Positions 35,229 through 45,600 of a stretch of 64,000 nt of DNA are shown here, piece by piece. This DNA comes from Cytospora piceicola (Eukaryota; Ascomycota; Sordariomycetes; Diaporthales; Cytosporaceae), in the NCBI GenBank assembly GCA_023375675.1, contig JALQBC010000030.1:124001-188000 (forward strand), given 5' to 3'. Position 1 is the stretch's first letter. Each line of letters begins with the position of its first letter. Under the pieces are notes generated by a model. The model was not told the DNA's origin and did not search any database. It was given only the letters and a program-made list of their open reading frames with translations. The position numbers and the translations under genes are program-made.

Positions 35229-36308
35229 ATGCCCGACTTCAACGATGTCCGCCAGGTCTTCAAGCCTGAATGGGGTTCACCATATAATCAAGAGTTCAGC
35301 CGACAGACCGACACCTACAGGAAGCGACTGAATGGGTCATTGTTCATCGACCGCATCCTGAAAGCTCTGGGCATCACCAAATGTGAGTCCGCGATCCAGA
35401 CTGAAGACCGAGTGCGTTTTAATCTGATGGTCATCGCCCTGTAGCCAAGTCGTACCCTCCCAAAGGAGAAGACGGTCTGTACAGTCTACACCAAAAGATA
35501 TGCGACAGCCAGTCCTCCGTCTATCAGAAGCTCTCGGTCTTCTACTACCTCCTCCTCGACTTCAACGAGCACATCGGCACCCAAACCCGAACCAGCTTCG
35601 CCGATGTTTTCGCGTCTCGATTTGCGGTACCCAAGAAATACGAGACCTTCATGAAGGGACTCTGGAGCATGGACCGCCAGCAATACAACGTGCGTGCGCC
35701 TCTTCTACGCCCCAGGCGACCTGAGCAGTCAATTGTCTTGTGGCCCCTTCTTACTGACCTACTTGTGCGCACAGCTGGCTCTAGAAGACCTCGCCCATCC
35801 CTCCCTTTCCCAGGAGTTCTCTGACGACATCATCATCACCCTCGTCCAGAATGCCGAGAACGACGACTATTCGCTTGCGCTTGCCTACTACCATACAGTC
35901 AAGCCCGTCCTTGACAACCCCTCAGCGCTGGAACATATCTTCGAAGCAATGGCCATGACCAGCCTGATCGAGGCATTCTATTTCGCCCGAACACATCCAG
36001 AGCAAACCAGGAGGCTCCTTTTTGAGCAGTTGATGGCCTCTGTCCTCGAGGGACGCGGATCCGTCGACACTGCGACGCGAGCTATGGAGCTAGTCAGCCT
36101 ACCACTGGACAGCGCTGAGGAGCAGTGGTTCCAGGAATACCTAACAACTGGGGATGGCAGAAAGCTCAGGAAGGCGAAAGATACGGTACTCATGCGTCGT
36201 GTGGTGACTGGTCGTCATGCTGACTCTATGGGCGACAAGAACCTCGGCGGCCAGTGGGGTGTCGTCCTGGGAGGTTTCAAGAGCGGCATGGGCGGTCGCG
36301 TGGCATAG
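35229..36308 (+). CDS. ELYS-like nuclear pore protein
   Basis: Exons 35229-35382, 35445-35689 and 35775-36308, 310 residues. The all-helical product has the fungal ELYS domain layout: KLSVFYYLLLDFNEHIGT, FASRFAVPKKYETFMKGLWSMDRQQYNLALEDLAHPSL, then paired helices including YSLALAYYHTVKPVLDNP and EAFYFARTHPEQTRRLLFEQLM. In yeasts and Aspergillus such proteins attach to the Nup84/Nup107 outer ring of the nuclear pore on the nuclear side. The 310-residue size fits the short fungal forms, which lack the beta-propeller and AT-hook parts of animal ELYS. It ends in a Gly-rich tail (GGFKSGMGGRVA). All splice junctions are GT..AG and in frame. Confidence 0.85.
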
Positions 36309-36689
36309 GTGCCCATTCTGCGTTTTCTTAACTAATCTACTAATTCATGGTCATAGCGACGGCGTTGGGGTCACAAGGAAAAGTGCAAAGCCGCCGATTA
36401 CATTTGGGTCCAGGGACCCGGTCAATATCCTCTGCTTCCGCCCTTCCCTCCTCTGTGGAGGAATCATTGTCGGGGGTTCTAGCCAATGGAAAGCGTGCGG
36501 ATGTTGCGAGCCGCAGCCATGAAGGGGCATTCAATTGCACAGCAGTACCTAAACTGCACGCATCCCTCAGTGTTCGCGGCCCATGTTCCCTGTGCCCGTA
36601 GCGACCTCACATCGGTCTGCTGAGCCTACTAGCATAGCCAGCTAGCATAGCTAGTAAAGACGTTCGAGGTGTAATACATTCCGGTCGCA
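36309..36689. other. Intergenic region, no gene seen
   Basis: Downstream of the ELYS-like gene; only short frames without domains. Confidence 0.5.
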
Positions 36690-37445
36690 GACACCATTAA
36701 CCCCACTCTCAAATCCTTGGTCGACAACTTGCACTCGCCTGATACGCCCGTTGGAAGTACCTTCGGGGTCGTGTTTCGTGCTTGCACCTCGGAGCCTCAA
36801 AACACTTTCCCAATATATTGCAACAACGTCGTCCTCTGAGTAGCCATAATTGGTAAAAACGTAGCGATGCAGCAGACCCTTCTCGCGTGCAAGTTGCCTG
36901 AGCTCTGTCACAAGGTTGCTAACCAGCGCTGGCCATGGTGTGGACATCCTGGTCTTCGTTGGCAAAGTCACAGGCAGTTTGCAGGTGCTGGGATAATGCG
37001 TCAGGCATATAGTATGTTGTGACGCCTCCCCAGATATCCCCGAACGTTCGCATTTTGATATGTCACGATGCCGGAGTTGTCAAGCCGCCTCTGAGGGAAA
37101 TCCACAGTTCAGAGTTCTCTTCCGCGGTGTCTCAGATCACCTCGCCGGGTGCGAGAACATCCTCAAGCTCCAGTACTGTGTCGCAGGCAAACCCGGTTCG
37201 CCCCGAGAACATTGGCAGTCCACCTATTGTCACGTTAGCCACAAGGCCTGCACGTCCTGCGAGCTTCACTTGCCTTCCAGGATCAGCCCAGCAACACCGA
37301 TGCGCCCAACGCGTTCGCCCGTTACCGTCAGTCCGTGCTGCTCCAGATCAGCATATACATTCGCCCATGTTTCTCCCGCTGATGTGTCCACAACCGACTT
37401 GTCATTGCTCAAGTCGATGCCCTCGAGGCTGTACGAATATCAGGA
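36690..37445 (-). pseudogene. Broken berberine-bridge-type FAD-linked oxidase
   Basis: On the minus strand the reading frames carry, in order, pieces of an FAD-binding-4/BBE oxidase. First comes YSLEGIDLSNDKSVVD and GETWANVYADLEQHGL (about 37430-37340), then GERVGRIGVAGLILEGK ended by a stop. After a frameshift come PMFSGRTGFACDTVLELEDVLAPGE and SELWISLRGG with further stops, and HIKMRTFGDIWGG. A separate frame (about 36945-36700) gives the family C-terminus, LLHRYVFTNYGYSEDDVVAIYW followed by KHDPEG. The substrate-domain middle of roughly 200 residues is missing, so the gene has an internal deletion as well as stops and frameshifts. It is clearly non-functional. The mutations are mixed and not the A+T collapse seen at 42-48 kb. 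Confidence 0.8.
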
Positions 37446-38418
37446 GAACCGAAATAGTGAAGGATATGAGTAAACATAGAGACAATAGTCGAATAGGTGG
37501 AATTTTCTGAGTGCCGATGTAATGGGTAGTGATTCAAGCTCGACATCGGGCTGTTAGTCTGCTGGCCATTTTGAGGTTCCAAAGTTCAGGCTATTACTGA
37601 AGACAGTGAACACCAGCGGAGTAAGATACAACGTTATTGGGTAGTCCAGATGTCATTTTGGTTACCCTAGGGTAAAGTTGCAGGCTGTTGGCCTACACGT
37701 CTCCATTGATCATGCCCAGGTGGTCGCGGTGAAAGTTGACGACATATATGTAAATAGGTAGGGCTTTCTGCAATCGGAGACTGGAGCAGGAAGGAAATAC
37801 AAAACTTACCGTAGTGCAGCAGGAAATATAGCTCCAGAGGCAGATTGGAATCTGTGACAGCAGCACAGCTACTACGAGGTGAGGCAAGCCGTGGACTCAA
37901 CTTGCTATTTCGATGTTACGGGTACTGCTATTATTTCATGCAGTCAAACAAGCAAGCAATTTCCATAAGGATATACAACAGCCCAGTTACTCAACTTCAG
38001 TTACAGCCATTCAAAATGGCTTCCAAGGGTTCATCACCGGCTGCAGCAATAGAGGACCCGGTTCTGCCATGGCGGTTGCCTTCCAGAGAGGAGGCTATCG
38101 AATGCTTCAACTGCTCGGGGGTCATATAATTATAATGTCGAGATCTGAGAGCATTTCCGAACCTTGGAAGCCCGGGCTTTTCAGCTTCACTGGGCTTTCG
38201 TTGCACTAGGATGCCGGCGTGCAAACCAAGACTGGTCCGTATGTACAAGGAGAAGCAAGCTTGATATTAATTATTGACCCTATACTCTTCTGTATGATAC
38301 TACATATCACTTTGACAAAACATCTGCTAACCTCATTGCCTCACTTCAGTACATCGAAATACACTGTTGTTGGATCCCAGGGTTGACGAGAAATAACCTT
38401 CAACAATCGAGTGTTAAT
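37446..38418. other. Intergenic region, no gene seen
   Basis: Contains TACCCTAGGGTA at 37663-37674. The left edge may hold unrecognisable 5' remains of the broken oxidase. Confidence 0.5.
37663..37674. repeat. TACCCTAGGGTA palindrome, copy 6
   Basis: Exact copy about 220 bases upstream (on the minus strand) of the broken oxidase. Confidence 0.9.
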
Positions 38419-39510
38419 CTATTTGAGCAACGGTGGCTCCTCTGCTCCCGTCTGCTCAACCAGCCTCTTATAATGCTCCACTCTCCTGTGCTTCTCGAAA
38501 GCAAAGACCCTCTCCTTACCCTTTCTACACTCCGCCAAGTCGATCGTCACAACTACCAACTCATCCTCCTTGGTCTTCGACTGTGCCACTACGTGCCCAT
38601 TAGGATCATAGATCACCGTCCCAGCTATCAAACTGCCACCATCTTCGACTCCGCATTTGGCAGTGTTGATGCTGAAACACGCATTCGTGTAGCTGCCACT
38701 TTGACAGGAGATATTGTGATGGAAGATCGCCTCCTCCTCCTGCTCCTCAGGAGTTCCATCATACTGAGGAGCATACGCTGTCGTATTGTAGCCGTCAAGA
38801 ATGATCTCGGCGCCCTGGAGGCCATAGCACCGCCATATCTCGGCCCATCGCCGGTCGTTGCATATCATCATCCCAACAATCGGGTCTCCTTTGCCTTCCA
38901 GTTCCTTTGGAGTCTTCCCCTGTGCATCCAGAGAATCGGCCTTTAACGCGTCCTTGACCAGTCCTGGCGCGCGGAATGCCTGGAACCCCAAGTTGCCCGG
39001 TGTGAAGTAGCGCTTCTCAAGCTGCTGCTCCACGCCGCGTCCCGCTTCATCCTCAACGGGCTCCTTCGTCCCGGGCAAGTGGACCTTCCTATATTTCCCA
39101 ACGACCCTTCCCTCACTCGCCGAGAAGTATATTGCCGTGTTGTAATCCGTAGCCTTGCCACTCTCGTCGGTCCATCGCTCCCCGTAACCCAGGTACATAT
39201 CCGTACCCAGCTCCTTCGCCCGGTCAAAAAGCGGTTTCACCCGCGGAGAGTTCACGATGGCTTGTGGGTCGTCATGGGACTCGGGCTCGAAGAACTCGGC
39301 CTTTCTGACCGGGTCGTCAATCTGCCACCGGGGGAAGAAGGTGGTGAGGGCGAGTTCCGGGAAGACGACCAGTTTGGCGCCTTGGGTGGCTGCGTCTTCG
39401 AGGAGCTTGAGCATGCGGCCCAGTATCTTCTCCCTCGGGTCGGCAAGCTGGTTTGGGCCCATCTGGGCTGCTGCCACAGTGAGGAGGCGTTGTGGTGTGC
39501 TGCTGGTCAT
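38419..39510 (-). CDS. N-carbamoyl-D-amino-acid hydrolase (nitrilase superfamily)
   Basis: A single exon of 363 residues from ATG 39510; an upstream in-frame extension to 39630 adds a basic, non-conserved segment and is less likely. It hydrolyses N-carbamoyl-D-amino acids to D-amino acid, CO2 and ammonia. The nitrilase Glu-Lys-Cys triad is visible: FPELALTTFFPRW (Glu52), GKYRKVHLPG (Lys142) and MMICNDRRWAEIWR (Cys217). The blocks FPELALTTFFPRW, ICNDRRW and QLEKRYFTPGNLGF closely follow the well-known bacterial D-carbamoylases, which sets it apart from beta-ureidopropionase or plain nitrilase. The Lys-Cys spacing is about 30 residues longer than in the bacterial enzymes, from inserts rich in charged residues. 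It is transcribed divergently from the hydantoinase gene that makes its substrate. Confidence 0.88.
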   Translation of the reverse strand: MTSSTPQRLLTVAAAQMGPNQLADPREKILGRMLKLLEDAATQGAKLVVFPELALTTFFPRWQIDDPVRKAEFFEPESHDDPQAIVNSPRVKPLFDRAKELGTDMYLGYGERWTDESGKATDYNTAIYFSASEGRVVGKYRKVHLPGTKEPVEDEAGRGVEQQLEKRYFTPGNLGFQAFRAPGLVKDALKADSLDAQGKTPKELEGKGDPIVGMMICNDRRWAEIWRCYGLQGAEIILDGYNTTAYAPQYDGTPEEQEEEAIFHHNISCQSGSYTNACFSINTAKCGVEDGGSLIAGTVIYDPNGHVVAQSKTKEDELVVVTIDLAECRKGKERVFAFEKHRRVEHYKRLVEQTGAEEPPLLK

Positions 39511-40018
39511 GATGCCCTTGACTTCCTTGCTCTGATGTTTGCTCTGAAATTGTTTGCAAAAATGGGACCATCCGTGTTTCATATGTCTTTGTTGCTGGGT
39601 GTGCCGAGTCTTATCAGAAAAGGGCACCACCGTTAAAGCACCGGCATCCGGTTCCTTGCGCCGAATAACCCCCTCGCATGAAGGTTGGCCGGTTTCCGGT
39701 CGTCTGCTGCTTTCAACCCCGCTCGGATATAGAATTGGTGCCAGCTATGCCGGTGGGCATATCTCTGTCCATACGGAGAGAAGACATGATAATTATGTAC
39801 GGACCAGGCTTATCATAGATCGCCCGGCCCCCGCGAGATATGGTATCTCCCCCATGAATTCAATGTTACAAGTGGTCCACACGGGCCCCTCCGAAAGACA
39901 TTCACTTAATGTGCAAACCTGCAGGTCTTTGCTTTGCTGTTTATTGAGTCCGTTTTCATTATATGATAATTGACATTGGCGGTTAGAGGCTTTTCATTCT
40001 TGAATCTATCGTACGAGG
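39511..40018. promoter_or_regulatory. Shared divergent promoter of the carbamoylase and hydantoinase genes
   Basis: 508 bases between the two start codons. Such an arrangement allows joint control of two consecutive pathway steps. I did not recognise a specific transcription-factor site; several GATA/TATC cores are present (for example TATC at 39811 and GATA at 39838), which could suit nitrogen regulation but are too short to prove it. Confidence 0.6.
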
Positions 40019-41759
40019 ATGTTGGACACTATCATCAAGAACGGTCGCATTGTGAGTTGGAGCTTTCTTATGAGATCACCTAGGCTCCCATGACTAACTT
40101 GTATCCAGGTCACTGCGAGTGAGGTCTTGCCACTGGGTCTTGATATTGGCATCAAAGATGGGAAAATAGCATGCATCGGGTTTGGCCTTGGCGGCTCAAC
40201 TGAGACGAAAATCGTGGATGCTGAAGGGGCCTACATCACCCCAGGGTACGTCTCGGACAAGGAAGTCCCTCGATATCTGTATTGCTCGAGGCTGACATTG
40301 AAGAAGAGGGGTCGACTCCCACGCCCACATAGAGCAAGACAACTCGCCTACAGGCGACACTTGGGAAACTGGCTCTCGCTCAGCTATAGCAGGCGGAAAC
40401 ACCACCATCATAGCCTTTGTCTCGCAGAGGCGCGATGAAGAAAGCATCTACCCAGCCCTCGGTGTCTATCACAAAAAGGCCAAAGGCAACGCCTACTGCG
40501 ACTACGGCTTCCATGTGATCCTGACGAATCCCACGGAGACGGTCCTCGAGGACGAGTTGCCCCAGCTGGTCGAGAAGGAGGGCATCTCATCGGTCAAGCT
40601 GTACATGACCTATGAACCCATGAAGCTAGGAGATGCCGATTTGTTCAACGTGATGATGCGCGCTCGCAGTCTTGGTATTACCACAATGATCCATGCCGAG
40701 AACTCGGACATGATCGCCGCCATCACCGCACGACTTGCCAAGGCGGGCAACACGGGCACATTCTTCCACTCGGTTGCAAGGCCACAGATTGCTGAGACGG
40801 AAGCTACCTACCGTGCCATCAGTCTGGCAGAGGTCACGGACACGCCCATCTTGCTGGTGCACATGTCCGCCCCTAAGGCAGTTCAACATGTCGCGGACGC
40901 GCAGAGCCGACTACTTCCCATCCACGCCGAGACATGCCCACACTACCTGTACCTAGTGAGCGAGAGATTACGCTCGGGGCTGAAGGACGTCGAGGGCTCT
41001 AAGAACATATGCGCCCCGCCATTGAGGCACGATGCCAAAGATTTAGAAGAGATCTGGAGAAGTGTCGCCAACGGAACATTTACGACGATCAGCTCGGACC
41101 ATGCACCTGCTGCGTTTGATCACCCTTGTGGTAAGAAGGGGAAGGCAATGGGCACGGCTGAGGTCGATGAGCACGGGTGTGTGCATTCGGACTTTAGATC
41201 CGTGCCGAACGGACTGCCAGGAATCGAGACGCGTTTGCCGTTGATTTTCGACAGGACGTTCGATCCGACTTCGGCTCATCAGTACCACGATGACAGGATC
41301 CGAATATCCCTGCCACGGTTCGTGGAGTTGACGTCGACAAACCCTGCGAAACTATATGGGTTGGGCCACCGCAAGGGGAGCATACTCCCCGGGTACGATG
41401 CCGACCTGGTGATTTGGTACCCCGAGGAACCGCCCTTAGGAGAGACCCCCTTGGGTCTGGATACTCCTGCGAAGGAGACCGGAAAGGCGAAGGGGAATAT
41501 CGCGAGGAGGTTCAAGATCACGAACGATATGCTCCATCACAGGATTGACTACACGCCGTTTGAGGGCGTCGAGGTTCGGAACTGGCCTCGCTGGGTGTTC
41601 CTTTACGGCAAACTTGTCTGGGATCGAGATGAGGGCGGGATAATTGGATCAACGGATGATGGCCAGTTTTTGAGGAGGGCAAAGTCAACCATACTGACTG
41701 GGCAGATGGGACGAACGGCGACGGGCATGATGGATGGAGAGTGGAAGTATTGGATGTAG
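40019..41759 (+). CDS. Dihydropyrimidinase / D-hydantoinase
   Basis: Exons 40019-40051, 40109-40245 and 40307-41759, 540 residues. A cyclic amidohydrolase that opens dihydropyrimidine or hydantoin rings to N-carbamoyl amino acids. All metal ligands of the family are present: HAH (His62, His64) after PGGVD, the carbamylated Lys in SSVKLYMTY (Lys154), His186 in HAEN, His242 in LLVHMSAP and Asp321 in SSDHAP. AETCPHYLYL and GLPGIETRLPLIF are also typical. The second intron ends at AAG (40306), the only acceptor giving TPGGVDSHAHIE. The C-terminal tail continues past the domain (RTATGMMDGEWKYWM). Located beside the carbamoylase, it probably makes that enzyme's substrate. A pure pyrimidine-catabolism role is the alternative. 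Confidence 0.92.
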
Positions 41760-42187
41760 CCGAATCCTGATTGCTGATGCCAGTTGACTCCAGCCTTTCT
41801 GCAGAAGCAGAGGCCAAACTATCTAGTAATCGATACAGCGGACGGTCAGGTTCCGTATGGAGAAATCCGAGTGACCGGCTAGCAGAATTAACATACAAAT
41901 AAGAAAGCTAAAGAAGTCATGACCTCATGGAGGTTTGTTTCTTTTCTGTCATTACACCTCACGCTCATTTTCTTCATCACATTTGACATAAGTGGCTTTA
42001 TTCGCCAGAACCTTGGAACCTCGACTACCTGAGTTATAAGTCTTGTGCAGCTTCACAATGTAAACGACAAAAGTCCTCGATGTATATTCAGTTGCCGGCT
42101 TTAGTACCCTAGGGTAAGACTTCTGTTGACTCTGCGCCTACGTACCCTCATGTGATGTTAATGGATGATGGATGAAAGCAATGCTTG
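41760..42187. other. Intergenic region next to the retrotransposon
   Basis: Normal base composition right up to the transposon edge. TACCCTAGGGTA lies at 42105-42116, and GCTTG at 42183-42187 is the left target duplication. Confidence 0.6.
42105..42116. repeat. TACCCTAGGGTA palindrome, copy 7
   Basis: Exact copy, 71 bases from the left edge of the retrotransposon. Confidence 0.9.
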
Positions 42188-42337
42188 TAAGACGATCTAG
42201 AGCAGGGCATATCGAATAGAGCAACTTAACTGCTATTATATACTATTTACAATAGGCGTAAGAAGCTTTCTTATATAGACTATATTAGTAACGAGCTCTA
42301 TAATAAAGTAGGCCTAGATATACTTAGATATATAATA
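42188..42337 (-). repeat. Left LTR (3' LTR of the element)
   Basis: 150 bases, co-linear without gaps with the right LTR. Its outer part (42188-42230) keeps more G and C, while its inner part is heavily changed to A and T (it ends TATATAATA where the right copy ends ACGTGACA). Directly inside it the element's strand reads TCTAAAGGGTA, a plausible polypurine tract. Confidence 0.85.
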
Positions 42338-42596
42338 TACCCTTTAGACGATACTCGAATCGTTTACTATATATATTATAAGCTCGTTATTATAATGTTT
42401 TAAATATTAATAAAAGAAATATAGCTATAAAGGGCTTTAATAGCTATAATAGCGCTTTTAAATAAATATAATATAATAAAATAGTATTTACTACGTACCT
42501 TTTAAATACTTCCTTTAAACTTATAAAAGCTTTCTTTATTTTTATATTACGCTTTTTTATATTTTTCGAGCTAATAAACCTATATATATACGTATA

Positions 42597-42636
<40 letters not shown>

Positions 42637-45600
42637 TATACGTATATATATAAAATACCGCCTTTTACTTTTATTAAAATGCTTATATTAGCTATAAAGA
42701 AGGTAAGTAAGCCTTTTCCGAGTTCTTTTCTAATTTAAAACTAACTTTAAGAATAAAGTAAGCTTATTAAAAAGATTCTTTACCCCGGTAGTCTCTTTTA
42801 TAAACGCTTTTTAAAAAAGTAGTAAGCTTAACGTAAGCTAGCTATTTATATATATACTACTTATTTTAAGTTTTTAAACGTTTTTCGCTAATTACTTTAA
42901 GTAGTTTACTATTTAGTCGAACGATAATAATAACAGCTCCGGCGTTTATTAAAACGTCTTTTATATTAGTTACTTTTATTTCGCTTTCGTTAGCCGTTCG
43001 ACCGGTACTTATTTTAATTAAGTTAACTTCGGTTACTTTATTTATTATATTCGGTATACTTCGGGGTATAAATATAAGCCGGTTTTTAAGTTTACCGTTT
43101 ATATTATCGTTAAGTTTATCGAGCTTTTCGAAAAAGGTAACGTAATCTTTAAAGCTGTGTTTACCGTTCGTTTTTATATAAAAGTATTACTCGGTAAGGT
43201 CGAAGATTAAAAAAACGAGTAAGATAAGAGCGGCTCTTTTACTTATAGTAAGTAAAAAAAAGAGAAAGAGAACGAAAAAGAAAAGTAAAATAAAAATAAA
43301 GACGAAAAGTACGTTACGTTTAAACGTAAGGTAAAAAAGGGCCTGTATATCTTAGTTAACTTACTTTTTTAAGTAAAAGTTTATATTTTAAGCTTTATAG
43401 TGTTAATAAAAAGTAATCCTTTTAAAATTAAAAGTCTTTTCTTATATTCGCTTTAAGTAACTACGTAACGTTATAAAAATTTAATAGTGTTTTAAAGTAT
43501 TTAAATTATACGTTTAATAAGTTCTTTATAAGCTTATTAGCCGGTATAAGCTCGGTTAATATATATTATATATAAAATAAGCTTTTAATATACTTTTATT
43601 TAAGCTATATATTATAAATATTAACGTAACGGAGTTTTATAGTTACTTTTTTATTATTTTTAATAATTAGTTTAATAGTTTGCTAATTATTATTATAAAG
43701 GTTTTATAAGCTTTCGATATTAAAGGCTAGATTTCGGAATAGCCTTTTAATCGTTATAAGCTCTTTTACTACGTATATTACGTTTAAAAGCTTTACTTTA
43801 ATAGTTAACGTAATTATAGTATCTTACCGGGTAGCTTACTAATAGATAAGCTTTTTATAAAGTATTATAGTATACTTATAAGACGATTATTTAAATTTTT
43901 TATCGTTTATAAAAGAAGTATTTACTATAAAAATAAAGACTTTTTTTTAATCGCTTTTATACCGAATCGAAAACGTATATAAGCTATAGAAATATAAAAT
44001 ACCTTACTCGATAATATTTAAATACTTTAAGCTAAGATTCGTTAAAAAGTAAGAGAGCTAGGTAGAAGAAAAGACTATATCTGCTTAAATTATTATTACT
44101 AAATATAAAAATAATTTAATTTGTTTTTAATACGTTTTAATTTACTCTTTTATTATTATTTTCTTATACTTTTTAAACAGTATAAATAATAAAGAGATAC
44201 TTAAAGATTTTTATTTTATTAACCCGAAACGTTTAATAATCTTTTTAATATAAAAATTATAAGTAAGATAAATATATTCCGTTATTCTGTCTTTAATAAT
44301 ATAAACTTTTAAATACTATTCTACTACTTTTTAAGCTTTTATTTTATATATTTATATAAGCTTATCGATTACTTTATAAGCTTTTTATTAGTTACGTTTA
44401 TAATAGATTATAAGGTAGTCGTTTATATAAAATATTATAGTAATAGTTTTATACTTATTTTAAAAAAAATATTACTTTTTTTTATTAAGTTTTAAACCGA
44501 GCTTTTTAAGTATAAACGTAAATTCTTTATACTATAGTAATAAAACGTCTTATAGTTTATATAGCGTGTTTAATAGCTATATATATTTCTTAAGCTTTTT
44601 AAAACTATCCGGAAGCTTATAATAAACCGGCTTACCTTTAAATAAAACGTTTAAGAAAGCGTTTACTATATCGAACTACTTAATTTTAAAATTAAACTAA
44701 ATAGTTATAGTAATAGCAATTTAAAACAACCGTATAGTAAACGTAACTATATAAGTACTTTAAAACGTATTAACCGGTTAAAGATCGCTATATATATATA
44801 TCTATACTTTCTTATATTTTAAAAAGCCGTTTTTATTTTATTTATATATAAAAACCTATTTAAAAAAGAGTAGCCGGTTATCGACTACGTCTTTATCTAT
44901 CTTTTACTATATTCTTTTTATAATTAAAGTTTAAAGTTTTAAGTATATAGCTTTTATAAAAAGCTTAGCTATTAAATAATTTTAAAGCTTTTTTTAATTA
45001 TCCGGTAGCGGTTTAATAAGCTTATTTCGGTATAAAAGAGAATAAGCGAGTCTTATACTTTTATAAACGACTAAATATTATTATACTGCTATAAATAAAA
45101 CTACGTATAGCGTTTTATATACTCGGTTATTTTTATTTAAAGCTTTTTATTAATTAGGTATAAAGGTATTAAAGAAAGTTAACTACTTATATTCTTTTAA
45201 AACGTTAATTAGTTTATTTTTAAAAAATATTATTATAAAAGCTTTACTGCTTTTTAACGGAAGTCTTTATTAACGTCGGCTTACTTTTATTCCCGGTTTT
45301 TACTTTACTTACTAAAAGCGTTTAAACCGAGAAAATCTTACTTATAGTAAACTATTAATATATACTATAATAGTATTACCGGTTATCCTTTTATCCGGTA
45401 AAAGGAGTTATATACTTATATTCGAGACTTTATTACCTTTATATTAAAGGTTTTATATACCTTATTTATCGTAAGTTAGGTCTTATTAGCCTTTTTTATT
45501 TAAAACAGACGGCTTACTACCCTTTATCGCTTTAAGTAGTAGGTTAAATATATTTTTAAAGCTCGGTAGTCTTATTAATAGTCGTTTACTTTCTACCTTT

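Noticed and set aside
39511..39630. N-terminal extension of the carbamoylase to 39630
   Set aside because: The extra 40 residues are basic and unlike the family; bacterial homologues start at the position equivalent to the ATG at 39510.
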